In this document: positions 47,811 to 56,745 of the stretch, one piece after another
Layout of the letters: each line of letters starts with the position of its first letter
Position numbering within the stretch: the first letter of the stretch is position 1
NCBI RefSeq assembly: GCF_900067135.1
Contig: NZ_FJUR01000002.1
Span: 857,501 to 921,500, forward strand
Source: Rhizobium sp. 9140
GTDB lineage: Bacteria; Pseudomonadota; Alphaproteobacteria; Rhizobiales; Rhizobiaceae
Length of the DNA stretch: 64,000 bases
Direction of reading: 5' to 3'
Translations under genes and position numbers: made by a program
Notes under the pieces: model-generated
The model's database searches: none
What the model was told of the DNA's origin: nothing
The model's input: only the letters and a program-made list of their open reading frames with translations

Positions 47811-48305
47811 CTAGTCGCACTCTTTAAGGTGCTTCAAGGCAGCCGTTACGCCAGTCAGGGAATAGGTGTAGGTCGTCTTGGTGCCGCGGCGCGATGTAGC
47901 CTTGATGATCATTTCGCTACCTCCTCTCATGGCATCGATCATGTCAGGGATACGGGTGGGTTTTCGGAGCCATGCGCTTTTTCCATCACTCATCATATGG
48001 AACCGCTCATCGCCGATACGGGCGGAGACTGGAGCGCCAGCTTTCAACCGATATCCCATCAAAGCCTGAGGTTCGTACTCCGCATGTGCTGCCTTCGTTG
48101 GAGCCAGGAGAAAAAAGTTGTCTCCATGATCGACGTCGGCTGGCCTTTCATCTGCAGGAATGGTGAGCATGTAGCAGGTTGGCGAGCTGCCGGTCTGGTA
48201 GGAATAGACGCCCCAGGCGTCATACTGTTTCACCATCGTCGGTTGCGCATTCGCGCTGGCTGCTGCAGCGATCGCGAAAACGGCAGTAAGGTAGCAGAAC
48301 TTCAT
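47811..48305 (-). CDS. Invasion-associated locus B (IalB)-like exported protein
   Basis: The product has 164 residues from the ATG at 48305. A signal peptide (FCYLTAVFAIAAAASANAQ) is followed by an IalB-type beta domain (WGVYSYQTGSSPTCYML near 30, DGKSAWLRKPTRIPDMIDAMRGGSEMIIKA near 100). IalB relatives are periplasmic proteins of alphaproteobacteria with roles in host interaction or envelope stress that are poorly defined. Confidence 0.75.
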   Translation of the reverse strand: MKFCYLTAVFAIAAAASANAQPTMVKQYDAWGVYSYQTGSSPTCYMLTIPADERPADVDHGDNFFLLAPTKAAHAEYEPQALMGYRLKAGAPVSARIGDERFHMMSDGKSAWLRKPTRIPDMIDAMRGGSEMIIKATSRRGTKTTYTYSLTGVTAALKHLKECD

Positions 48306-48670
48306 AGGCTGTTTCCTCAGCAAGTCTCTTCAGAAGGGCCTGAGCTGTGCGGCCCCTCGGCTGGGCGAATGATGGGGTGGACACGGCAATCAGAAACCCT
48401 CGTGGTTACCAAAAGGTTAATTTTTTAGGGATCGTGAATGGCAGCGCGATGCGACTGTCATCCTTCAAAGACAAAGATGAGGCTGCGGAGGGGAGCGAAC
48501 CAAGCGGACGGGACGCTGAAAAATGCCGACAACCCCGCGAGCGATGAGGCGGAAAACCTGCGGGCTCGGTGTTTACTCGGGCAGCAACGCAGCAGTCTAT
48601 TCGGGAGGCTATACCGGACGCGTCGCGTCATTCCCCTTGACGAGTCCCATTAATCCGATAATCTGGATAT
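48306..48670. other. Divergent intergenic region upstream of the ars operon
   Basis: No gene was recognised in these 365 bases. The last part must hold the ars promoter. ATCC (48653-48656) and GGAT (48665-48668) form a small dyad directly before the arsR start, where an ArsR operator would be expected, and no strong ribosome site is visible there. Confidence 0.5.
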
Positions 48671-49030
48671 ATGGAATCAAATAATGCCATTGCTGCGCTT
48701 GCCGCTCTTGCCCAATCCACCCGCTTGGACACCTTCCGGCTGCTGGTCCGCCATGAACCGGAGGGCATGCCCGCCGGTGAACTCGCACGCCTGCTCGGCG
48801 TGCCGCAAAACACCATGTCGGCCCATCTCGCGATCCTGTCGCGCGCCGGGCTGATCAAAGGCGAGCGCCACAGCCGCTCGATCATCTACCGCGCCGAGAT
48901 CGACGCGCTGCGCGACCTGACCCTCTACCTGGTCAAGGACTGCTGCGGCGGCAGCGCTGAACTGTGTGCGCCCATCATCACCGCTCTCACCCCCTGCTGC
49001 GGCCCATCCGCTTCGGAGAACCTGCAATGA
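48671..49030 (+). CDS. arsR: ArsR-family arsenite-responsive repressor
   Basis: This 119-residue winged-helix protein has its recognition region at about 33-65 (MPAGELARLLGVPQNTMSAHLAILSRAGLI). C-terminal cysteines C91, C92 and C99 match the As(III) site type described for Acidithiobacillus ferrooxidans ArsR rather than the classical CVC in the DNA-binding helix; C109 and C110 follow. It is the first gene of the ars operon and overlaps arsC by ATGA, so it should repress the whole unit until arsenite binds. Confidence 0.93.
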   Translation: MESNNAIAALAALAQSTRLDTFRLLVRHEPEGMPAGELARLLGVPQNTMSAHLAILSRAGLIKGERHSRSIIYRAEIDALRDLTLYLVKDCCGGSAELCAPIITALTPCCGPSASENLQ

Positions 49031-49557
49031 CCACCGCCCGCATCTATAACGTACTGTTCCTGTGCACCGGCAATTCCGCCCGCTCGATCCTTGCCGAGTC
49101 CATCCTCAACGGCGAGGGGAAGGGGCGCTTCAAGGCCTATTCGGCCGGTAGTCGGCCCAAGGGGCAGGTGCACCCGCTGGCCCTCGATACGCTGCGCGCG
49201 CTCGGCTACGAGTCCACCGGCTTTCGCTCGAAGACCTGGGACGAGTTCGCCGAGCCCGGCGCGCCGCAGATGGATTTCATCTTCACGGTCTGCGACAACG
49301 CCGCTGGCGAAGCCTGCCCGGTGTGGCTCGGCCACCCGATGACGGCCCACTGGGGTGTCGAGGATCCCGCCGCCGTCGAAGGCACAGAGATCGAGAAGGG
49401 CCAGGCATTCTCCAAGGCAGCGCGCTTCCTAAAGAACCGGATCTCCGCGTTTCTCAGTCTGCCACTGACGTCGATCGACAAGCTGGCGCTGGAAACCCGT
49501 CTGCGCGAGATCGGCGCATTCGAAGGCAGCACGCGTCCGCAAGGACAGGTCGCCTGA
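49027..49557 (+). CDS. arsC: Arsenate reductase, low-molecular-weight phosphatase type
   Basis: The product has 176 residues from the ATG overlapping the arsR stop. The phosphatase P-loop CX5R is at C13-R19 (CTGNSAR) and the later aspartate lies in HWGVEDPAA. This class reduces arsenate to arsenite, usually with thioredoxin or glutaredoxin. It is coupled to acr3 by another ATGA. A second, unrelated arsenate reductase gene sits two genes on. Confidence 0.93.
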   Translation: MTTARIYNVLFLCTGNSARSILAESILNGEGKGRFKAYSAGSRPKGQVHPLALDTLRALGYESTGFRSKTWDEFAEPGAPQMDFIFTVCDNAAGEACPVWLGHPMTAHWGVEDPAAVEGTEIEKGQAFSKAARFLKNRISAFLSLPLTSIDKLALETRLREIGAFEGSTRPQGQVA

Positions 49558-50597
49558 TGTCCACATTCGAGCGTTACCTGACCCTTTGGGTCGCCCTGTG
49601 CATCGTCGTCGGTATCGGTCTCGGGCATCTCATGCCCGGCGTGTTTCAGGCCATCGGTGCGGCCGAAGTCGCCAAGGTCAACCTGCCGGTGGCGGTGCTG
49701 ATCTGGCTGATGATCATTCCCATGCTGCTGAAGATCGATTTTGCGTCTCTGGCGCAGGTCGGTCGCCACTGGCGCGGCATCGGCGTTACCCTGTTCATCA
49801 ACTGGGCGGTCAAGCCCTTCTCCATGGCGCTGCTCGGCTGGCTGTTCATCGGCTGGCTGTTCCGCCCCTACCTGCCGGAAACGCAGATCGACAGCTATAT
49901 TGCTGGCCTGATCATCCTCGCGGCGGCACCCTGCACGGCGATGGTGTTCGTCTGGTCGAACCTCACCAAGGGCGAACCGCACTTCACGCTGAGCCAGGTG
50001 GCGCTGAACGACGCGATCATGGTGGTGGCCTTCGCGCCGATCGTCGCCCTTCTGCTCGGTCTCTCCGCCATCACCGTGCCGTGGGATACGCTGATCCTCT
50101 CGGTGGTGCTCTATATCGTCCTGCCCGTGATCGTCGCCCAGGTTCTGCGCCGCAGCACGGACGTCGAACGCATGGCCGGTCGTCTGCAGCCGCTCTCGCT
50201 AGTGGCACTGCTCACCACCCTCGTGCTGCTGTTCGGCTTCCAGGGTGAGCAGATCATTGCGCAACCGATGGTCATCGCGCTTCTTGCCGTACCGATCCTG
50301 ATCCAGGTCTACTTCAATTCCGGACTTGCCTACCTGCTCAACCGCGTCAGCGGCGAGGAGCATTGCGTGGCCGGTCCGTCGGCCTTGATCGGTGCCTCGA
50401 ACTTCTTCGAACTGGCCGTGGCTGCCGCCATCAGCCTGTTCGGGTTTACCTCCGGCGCAGCGCTGGCCACCGTGGTCGGCGTCCTCGTCGAGGTGCCGGT
50501 GATGCTGTCGGTGGTCTGGATCGTTAACCGCAGCAAGAACTGGTACGAGCGCGGCGCCGCGGTCCGGACCAATGCCGCCACCATCAGAAAGGTCTGA
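49557..50597 (+). CDS. acr3: ACR3-family arsenite efflux permease
   Basis: This 346-residue protein has ten hydrophobic segments. The essential cysteine of the family is C126 in AAPCTAMVFVWSNLTKGEP, and the GASNFFELAVA helix is present. ACR3 exports arsenite using the proton motive force. It starts within the arsC stop codon and is followed four bases later by the second arsC. Confidence 0.95.
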   Translation: MSTFERYLTLWVALCIVVGIGLGHLMPGVFQAIGAAEVAKVNLPVAVLIWLMIIPMLLKIDFASLAQVGRHWRGIGVTLFINWAVKPFSMALLGWLFIGWLFRPYLPETQIDSYIAGLIILAAAPCTAMVFVWSNLTKGEPHFTLSQVALNDAIMVVAFAPIVALLLGLSAITVPWDTLILSVVLYIVLPVIVAQVLRRSTDVERMAGRLQPLSLVALLTTLVLLFGFQGEQIIAQPMVIALLAVPILIQVYFNSGLAYLLNRVSGEEHCVAGPSALIGASNFFELAVAAAISLFGFTSGAALATVVGVLVEVPVMLSVVWIVNRSKNWYERGAAVRTNAATIRKV

Positions 50598-50601
50598 GAC
50601 C

Positions 50602-51024
50602 ATGGACGTCACCATCTATCACAACCCCGCTTGCGGCACGTCGCGCAACACGTTGGAGATGATCCGCAACGCCGGCATCGAGCCGACCGTTATCGAGTAT
50701 GTGAAGCATCCGCCGTCGAAAGCGACGCTCGCCACCATGATCGCGGACGCGGGCCTCACCGTGCGTGAAGCCATCCGCGAGAAGGGCACGCCCTATGCCG
50801 AGCTTGGTCTCGACACCCCGGACCTTTCCGACGACCAGCTGCTCGACGCCATGCTGAAGCACCCGATCCTGATCAACCGCCCGTTCGTGGTCACCCCTCT
50901 CGGCACGCGGCTGTCGCGCCCGTCCGAAGTCGTGCTCGACATCCTGCCGGAGACGCACAAGGGTCCCTTCACCAAGGAAGACGGCGAGCAGGTCCTCGAT
51001 GCGGAGGGCAAGCGCATTGGCTGA
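50602..51024 (+). CDS. arsC: Arsenate reductase, glutaredoxin-linked type
   Basis: This 140-residue protein of the ArsC/Spx thioredoxin-like fold has its active cysteine at C11 ([13 protein letters not shown]). The substrate-binding arginines are in NRPFVV and [15 protein letters not shown]. Length matches the R773 plasmid ArsC (141). It is functionally redundant with, but not homologous to, the phosphatase-type ArsC in the same operon. Confidence 0.94.
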   Translation: MDVTIYHNPACGTSRNTLEMIRNAGIEPTVIEYVKHPPSKATLATMIADAGLTVREAIREKGTPYAELGLDTPDLSDDQLLDAMLKHPILINRPFVVTPLGTRLSRPSEVVLDILPETHKGPFTKEDGEQVLDAEGKRIG

Positions 51025-51724
51025 TCTGCCTGCCCTCGACCGCGACCACCTGCGCCAGCCGGACCTCGACGCGCTGCGACCGCCATTTTCGACCCACAAG
51101 CCACGCATCCTGATCCTCTACGGTTCGCTGCGCACGGTATCGTACAGTCGCCTGCTCGCGTTCGAGGCGGGCAGGCTGCTGGAGGAACTGGGCTGCGAAG
51201 TGCGGATCTTCGATCCCATAGACCTGCCGCTGCCCGATGCCGCGCCGGTCACGCACGCCAAGGTGCAGGAACTGCGCGACCTGACCCAATGGTCGGAAGG
51301 CCATATCTGGATCTCACCGGAGCGCCACGGTGCGATGACCGGTATCATGAAGGCGCAGATCGACTGGATTCCGCTTTCGGTCGGCTCGATCCGACCGACG
51401 CAGGGCAAGACCCTTGCCGTCATGCAGGTGTCGGGCGGCTCTCAATCGTTCAATACGGTCAATCACCTGCGCATGCTCGGTCGCTGGATGCGTATGATCA
51501 CCATCCCCAACCAGTCCTCGGTTGCCAAGGCCTTCCAGGAGTTCGACGCAGACGGTCGCATGAAGCCCTCGTCCTATTACGACCGGGTCATCGACGTCTG
51601 CGAGGAGCTGGTCAAGTTCACATGGCTGACGCGGGACGCATCCGGCTATCTCACCGATCGCTACAGCGAACGGAAGGAAAACGCCGAAAAGCTGGAGCAG
51701 CGCGTGAGCCTCGCGTCCATATGA
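51017..51724 (+). CDS. arsH: ArsH NADPH-dependent FMN reductase
   Basis: The product has 235 residues from a TTG at 51017 with GGAGG eight bases before; an ATG at 50999 in the same frame is an alternative. The flavodoxin-like FMN loop is [12 protein letters not shown] (near 40-50), followed by [22 protein letters not shown]. ArsH oxidises trivalent organoarsenicals or handles redox stress. It overlaps the ends of both neighbours. Confidence 0.93.
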   Translation: MADLPALDRDHLRQPDLDALRPPFSTHKPRILILYGSLRTVSYSRLLAFEAGRLLEELGCEVRIFDPIDLPLPDAAPVTHAKVQELRDLTQWSEGHIWISPERHGAMTGIMKAQIDWIPLSVGSIRPTQGKTLAVMQVSGGSQSFNTVNHLRMLGRWMRMITIPNQSSVAKAFQEFDADGRMKPSSYYDRVIDVCEELVKFTWLTRDASGYLTDRYSERKENAEKLEQRVSLASI

Positions 51725-52902
51725 CCGCACGGCTGCCGGTTGCGGCCATCCTGGCACTGGGTGTCACCCAGATCATCGGTTACGGCACCCTCTATTACAG
51801 CTTCAGCATCCTGGCGCCGGGCATGGGCGCCAGCCTCGGCTGGTCACAGGAATGGATCTTCGGCGCGCTTTCGGTCGCCCTGTTGATCGGTGGGTTCACC
51901 GCGCCGTGGCTCGGCAGCCTCATCGACCGGGTCGGCGCGGGCGTGGTGATGACCGTCGGCTCTGCCGTGGCCGCCGCCGCATTGGTTGCCTGCGCCTATG
52001 CGCCCGGCAGAACCACCTATGTCGCCGCCCTGATCGGCATTGAGGTCGCCGCTAACCTCGTCCAGTACGGGGCTGCCTTTGCGCTCCTGGTTCAGCTTCA
52101 GCCGACCGTGGCCCAGCGCAGCATCACCTACCTGACCCTGATCGCGGGTTTCGCCTCGACGCTCTTCTGGCCGCTCACGTCGAGCCTTCAGACCCATCTC
52201 TCCTGGCAGAACGTCTATCTGGTCTTTGCAGGCCTCAACCTGCTGGTCTGCGTGCCGCTGCATGCTTGGCTGGCAACGAGAGTTACCCACAGCCGCAAAC
52301 GGGCCGCATTATCTCCGGCCCAGCCGGTGATCGGCACACTGCCACCGGAACGCAGGCGCTCGGGGTTCCTGCTCATGACCACGGCCTTCGCTCTGCAATA
52401 CCTCGCGGGCGCAGCCGTTCTGGTGCACATGGTGCCGCTGCTGGCGGGACTTGGGCTGGGCGCAAGTGCCGCTATCGTCGGCACGCTGTTCGGCCCGTCG
52501 CAGGTTGCCAGCCGCCTGATCAACATGGTGTTCGGCAAACGCCTCGACGCCCTGCATCTGGCCCTGATCTCGGCGGCCCTGATTCCGGTCAGCACGGCGA
52601 TCCTGATCCTGAGTGCTCCGTCGATTCCGGGTGCCATGGTTTTTGCCGTCATCTTCGGCATGGGCAACGGCTTGCTGAGCATCGTCTCCGGCACGCTCCC
52701 GCTGGCGCTGTTCGGCAGTGAAGGCTACGGCAAGCTTCAGGGCCGGATGATGGCAGCCCGCCTGATCGCTTCGGCACTCGCGCCTTTCGCACTTGCCCTC
52801 ACGATAGAGTGGTTCGGCATCCGTGTTTCGACAGGTGGAATTATCATCCTGGCGCTGCTGGCAGCTGTTGCGGTCACAACGCTGCTCCGCTTTAAACGAT
52901 AA
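51721..52902 (+). CDS. arsK: MFS arsenical efflux transporter, ArsK-like
   Basis: The product has 393 residues from the ATG overlapping the arsH stop. Twelve hydrophobic segments are split by a cytoplasmic loop rich in R and K around 180-200. The N-terminus [29 protein letters not shown] and the position at the end of the ars operon match ArsK of Agrobacterium, which extrudes arsenite, antimonite and trivalent organoarsenicals. A different MFS role cannot be excluded from sequence alone. Confidence 0.82.
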   Translation: MTARLPVAAILALGVTQIIGYGTLYYSFSILAPGMGASLGWSQEWIFGALSVALLIGGFTAPWLGSLIDRVGAGVVMTVGSAVAAAALVACAYAPGRTTYVAALIGIEVAANLVQYGAAFALLVQLQPTVAQRSITYLTLIAGFASTLFWPLTSSLQTHLSWQNVYLVFAGLNLLVCVPLHAWLATRVTHSRKRAALSPAQPVIGTLPPERRRSGFLLMTTAFALQYLAGAAVLVHMVPLLAGLGLGASAAIVGTLFGPSQVASRLINMVFGKRLDALHLALISAALIPVSTAILILSAPSIPGAMVFAVIFGMGNGLLSIVSGTLPLALFGSEGYGKLQGRMMAARLIASALAPFALALTIEWFGIRVSTGGIIILALLAAVAVTTLLRFKR

Positions 52903-53154
52903 GGCCGATCCCACCGACGTTGAATACTTGGCTGATGACGGCCCCAGACGCGTACGCCACGTCTGTCGCCTTTGCGCCGGTAGCGGACGTTGCGCCTCCC
53001 GCAAAGCGCCTTATTCTGCGACGTCCTAAGGTAGGAAAGACACGTGTCCCTTGATCGGGAATGAGTGCTGGTCCATTCGCGGCCGACGCCGGAGGCTTAG
53101 GTTACATCTTCATCGGTACTCAGAACAAACCCCGGAAACCTGTTCACGATAAAG

Positions 53155-54819
53155 CTAGGCAGTTTCGCTCCAAGTCTGCCATTTCGGCAACGGAACTGCG
53201 TTGAGCAACGTCCTGGTGTAATCATGAAGGGGCGTGGCGAAGAGTGCAGTGGTTTCGTTCTCCTCGACAATACGACCTTGTTTCATAACGAGGATACGAT
53301 CGGCAAAGTGGCGCACGATCGGCAGGTCATGCGTGATGAAGATATAGGACAGGCCAAGCCGGTTGCGCAGATCCGCCAACAGATCGATGACCTGCGCCTG
53401 GATCGACACATCGAGGGCTGAAACCGCCTCGTCGCAGATAATGAGTTCCGGCTCGCTGGCAAGCGCGCGGGCGATGGCGATCCGCTGGCGCTGTCCGCCA
53501 GAAAACTGGTGGATGTAGCGTCCTTCATGCTCGGCCTTCAGTCCGACGAGTTCCAGAAGCTCGACGACACGGTCTCTCCATCGCGTGCGCGGCAGGATGT
53601 CGCCGTGGATCTGCCACGGTTCGGAGATGATCGAGCGGACACTCATGCGCGGATTCATCGAGCCGTACGGGTCCTGAAACACCATCTGGACCCGGCGACG
53701 AAAGGCCATCAGGTCTTTTCCCGTAAGATCGAAGATGTTCTGCCCGGCAAAGATAGCCGTGCCCGATGTCGGCTCGTTCAGGCGCATCAGCATGCGCGCG
53801 ACGCTCGATTTGCCGGAGCCGCTCTCGCCGACGATGCCCAGCGTTTCGCCTTTGCAGAGATGAAAGCCGACATCCTCCACCGCCTTGAACACGGATTTCC
53901 CGGCAAAAGCGCCAGATGACAAGACGTAATCCTTGCCGAGCCCTTCCACCTTCAGCAGTACCTCGTCGGCCCGTTCCCTGGAGCGCTTGTGCCCGGCATC
54001 AGCAACCTCGCCATGCGGCAGCGCAGCGATCAGTTTCCGGGTGTAAGCGTGCTGCGGCGTCTCAAACACCTCTCTGGCGGGTCCGGCCTCCACCACCTTG
54101 CCGCTGTTCATGACAATGATCCGGTCCGCCATGGACGCCGCCACCTCAAGATCGTGCGTGATCATGATCAGCGCCATGCCGGTCTCGCGCTGAAGATCGC
54201 GCAGCAGGTCCAGGATCTGTGCCTGAACGCTGACATCGAGCGCCGTGGTCGGCTCATCGGCAATGAGGATATCGGGTTTCAGCGCGATGGCGATGGCGAT
54301 CATAATGCGCTGGCGCTGGCCGCCGGAGAACTGGTGCGGATAATGATCGACGCGCTGCTCGGGGTCTGGAATGCCAACGCGGCGCAGGAGGTCGAGGATC
54401 CGGGAGCGCAGGTCGCCGTGGCCTTCGCCGTGGCTGCGATAGACTTCTTCTATCTGTCGGCCGACCGTGTAGACCGGGTTCAGCGAGGCGAGGGGATCTT
54501 GAAATATCATCGCGATGCGCCGGCCGTTAAGGCCCCGCCGCTTGTCCTCGTCGAGGTGCGCGAGCTCGTGGCCGTCGAACAGGCAGCGGCCGGAGACGAT
54601 GTGGCCGGGCGGGCAATCGACCAGCCCCATCAGCGCGCTGGTGCTGACACTTTTGCCCGAGCCGCTCTCGCCGAGAATGACCAGCGTCTCGCCGCGCGCG
54701 ACATGGAACGAGACATCATTGACCGCGCGGACGGGATCGCCATCGGACAGGAAGTCGACCGTCAGTCCCTCGACCTGAAGGATGGGTGCGGGCATTCCCG
54801 CGTCTTCGATCTTGCTCAT
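53155..54819 (-). CDS. Fused DppD-DppF-type ABC ATPase (two nucleotide-binding domains)
   Basis: The product has 554 residues from the ATG at 54819, with two complete ATPase modules in one chain. Module 1 has Walker A GESGSGKS at 50-57, signature FSGGQRQR and LIADEP. Module 2 has GESGSGKS near 331, FSGGQRQR and LIICDEA, with alanine in place of the usual proline after DE. The alternative long upstream frame overlaps the permease gene and is unlikely. It serves the peptide-class importer whose genes precede it. Confidence 0.92.
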   Translation of the reverse strand: MSKIEDAGMPAPILQVEGLTVDFLSDGDPVRAVNDVSFHVARGETLVILGESGSGKSVSTSALMGLVDCPPGHIVSGRCLFDGHELAHLDEDKRRGLNGRRIAMIFQDPLASLNPVYTVGRQIEEVYRSHGEGHGDLRSRILDLLRRVGIPDPEQRVDHYPHQFSGGQRQRIMIAIAIALKPDILIADEPTTALDVSVQAQILDLLRDLQRETGMALIMITHDLEVAASMADRIIVMNSGKVVEAGPAREVFETPQHAYTRKLIAALPHGEVADAGHKRSRERADEVLLKVEGLGKDYVLSSGAFAGKSVFKAVEDVGFHLCKGETLGIVGESGSGKSSVARMLMRLNEPTSGTAIFAGQNIFDLTGKDLMAFRRRVQMVFQDPYGSMNPRMSVRSIISEPWQIHGDILPRTRWRDRVVELLELVGLKAEHEGRYIHQFSGGQRQRIAIARALASEPELIICDEAVSALDVSIQAQVIDLLADLRNRLGLSYIFITHDLPIVRHFADRILVMKQGRIVEENETTALFATPLHDYTRTLLNAVPLPKWQTWSETA

Positions 54820-55730
54820 CGGGCAGCCTTTCTCAGGGCTTGCAACCGCCAGCGCTGCTGCGGGTCGGCGACGGTGCGCGCCCAGTTGGAGAGAATGTTG
54901 AGCGACAAGGTGGTCATCATGATCGCAAGGCCCGGCCAGAAGGCGATCCACCACGCCGTCTGCAGATAGCCTCGCCCGTTCGCCACCATGGCACCCCAAG
55001 TGAAATCGGGTGGTTGTATGCCGAGGCCGAGGAAGCTCAGCGCGGACTCCGCAAGGATCACGGTCGCAAAATCGATGGCCGAGATCGTGACCAGCGTCGG
55101 CAGAACGAGCGGCGCGATATGGCGGAAGACGATGCGCACCGGCGAAGCACCCATCGAGCGGGCCGCGCTCACGAACATCCGCTCGCGAAGCTCCAGCACC
55201 TCTGCGCGGGCTGTTCGCAGGTAGATCGGCAGGCGCGTGATCGCCAGCACGATGACGAGGTTTGTCATGCTCGGCCCGAGCGTATAGAGGACGATCAGGG
55301 CGAGGAGGAGCGAGGGAAAGCTCATGATCACATCGGCGAAACGCTGGATGACATGGCTGTACCAGCGCTCGGAATAGCCGGCGATCAGCCCGAGTGCGCC
55401 GCCGATCAGCATGGAGCTGAACACGGCCGCCGCAGCGATCAGGATCGTGTTCTGCGCGCCGACGATCAGCCGCGCAAGGATGGGGCGCCCGAGCGTGTCT
55501 GCCCCGAGCACATAGAGAAAGCCGCCATTGAAGGTGAAAGGCGCAAGGTTCCGCTGGCGCAGGCCGAGCCGTCCGGCAGCGTCACCGACGAGCAAAGGGC
55601 CGAACAGGACCAGGAGCAGGAGCAGCACGAGAAAGAGGGCGGAAGCAAACGCCATCTTGTCGCGCCAGAGGTAGGAGAGGAGCGGCATGCGCGGAGAGAT
55701 CGCCGCGACGGGAGCCGAAACAAGCGTCAT
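54816..55730 (-). CDS. Peptide-class ABC permease, DppC-like
   Basis: This 304-residue membrane protein has the N-terminal span, the GADTLGRPILARLIVGAQ segment (about 90-107) and the MFVSAARSMGASPVRIVFRHI coupling loop typical of DppC/OppC. Its stop overlaps the fused ATPase start, and it begins 12 bp after the partner permease. Confidence 0.91.
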   Translation of the reverse strand: MTLVSAPVAAISPRMPLLSYLWRDKMAFASALFLVLLLLLVLFGPLLVGDAAGRLGLRQRNLAPFTFNGGFLYVLGADTLGRPILARLIVGAQNTILIAAAAVFSSMLIGGALGLIAGYSERWYSHVIQRFADVIMSFPSLLLALIVLYTLGPSMTNLVIVLAITRLPIYLRTARAEVLELRERMFVSAARSMGASPVRIVFRHIAPLVLPTLVTISAIDFATVILAESALSFLGLGIQPPDFTWGAMVANGRGYLQTAWWIAFWPGLAIMMTTLSLNILSNWARTVADPQQRWRLQALRKAAR

Positions 55731-55742
55731 CGGGCCTGCCTT

Positions 55743-56657
55743 CTAGTAACGGATGCGGGGATCGAGGAATGCGTAGAGAAGATCGATTGCGATATTGAGA
55801 AGGAAGATCGCGACGGCCGTTACGAGAATCGTCGACTGGACGACCGCGAAATCGCGCTGGATGATCGAGTCGATCATCAGCTTGCCGATGCCCGGCCAGC
55901 CGAAGATGGATTCGACCACGACCGCGCCGTTGACGAGCCCTGTCGCAAGGTCCCCCGCCACCGTGACGATCGGCAACAGCGAATTGCGCAGCGCATGGCC
56001 GAAGATGATCTCGCGGCGCGGCATGCCCTTGGCCCGGGCCGTCTTGATGTAGGCGGCGGACAGGGCCGACAGCATCGTGCCGCGAACCACCTGCACCAGG
56101 AGACCGAACGGGCGCAGCGTCAGCACGAAGATCGGGAGCACCCAGTGCGCCGCACTTCCCGTGCCGGAGGTCGGCAGCAATCCGAACCCGACGGCAAAGA
56201 GAAGGATGCCGACGATAGCGATCCAGAAATCGGGCGCGCTGGCGCCGGCCAGCGACACGAGGCTGGCGATGCGGTCGAACAGGCTACCCGGACGCGCCGC
56301 AGCGAGCGATCCGACAACGATAGCCAGCGACGTCGCAAGCGTGATGGCGAGAAAGGCGAGCTTCAGCGTTTCGGGAAACGCCTCCAGCGCGACCTCCATG
56401 GCCGAGCGGTTCTGCCGCAGCGACTGGCCAAAATCGAGTTGCGCCAGATTGCCGAGATAGGTGAAGAACTGGACGATCGCCGGTTGGTCGAGCCCGTTCA
56501 GCCGTGCAAACTGGGCGCGCGCATCGGCGCTCGCGTCCAGGGGCAGGTAGAGCGCAGAGGGATCGCCTGTCAGGCGTGTCAGGAAGAAGACGAGCGTGAC
56601 GAGGCCGATGATCGAAATCAGGCTGTACGACGCACGACGTCCGAGATAGCGGAGCAT
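55743..56657 (-). CDS. Peptide-class ABC permease, DppB-like
   Basis: This 304-residue protein starts YLGRRASYSLISIIGLVTLVF, with the family LTRLTGDP motif near 30, then six spans and the YIKTARAKGMPRREIIFGHALRNSL coupling loop. It is separated from the binding-protein gene by 88 bp that contain a strong stem-loop. Confidence 0.91.
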   Translation of the reverse strand: MLRYLGRRASYSLISIIGLVTLVFFLTRLTGDPSALYLPLDASADARAQFARLNGLDQPAIVQFFTYLGNLAQLDFGQSLRQNRSAMEVALEAFPETLKLAFLAITLATSLAIVVGSLAAARPGSLFDRIASLVSLAGASAPDFWIAIVGILLFAVGFGLLPTSGTGSAAHWVLPIFVLTLRPFGLLVQVVRGTMLSALSAAYIKTARAKGMPRREIIFGHALRNSLLPIVTVAGDLATGLVNGAVVVESIFGWPGIGKLMIDSIIQRDFAVVQSTILVTAVAIFLLNIAIDLLYAFLDPRIRY

Positions 56658-56703
56658 GGCAGGCCCTCGTTTGAGACCGTATCAGCCGGGAGAAAGCCGG
56701 CAT

Positions 56704-56744
56704 GACGGACAGACGCGCGGCAAGGCACCGCGCGTCTGTCCGTC
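56704..56744 (-). other. 17-bp perfect intercistronic stem-loop after the binding-protein gene
   Basis: Bases 56704-56720 pair perfectly with 56728-56744 around a seven-base loop, starting one base after the binding-protein stop codon. No T run follows on the minus strand. It is therefore more likely an mRNA-stabilising stem than a terminator, favouring binding protein over permeases. Confidence 0.7.
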
Positions 56745-56745
56745 C

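Noticed and set aside
54786..56705. 639-codon open frame on the plus strand
   Set aside because: It is antisense to two permease genes with clear motifs; composition is dominated by R, E, D and Q without any domain.
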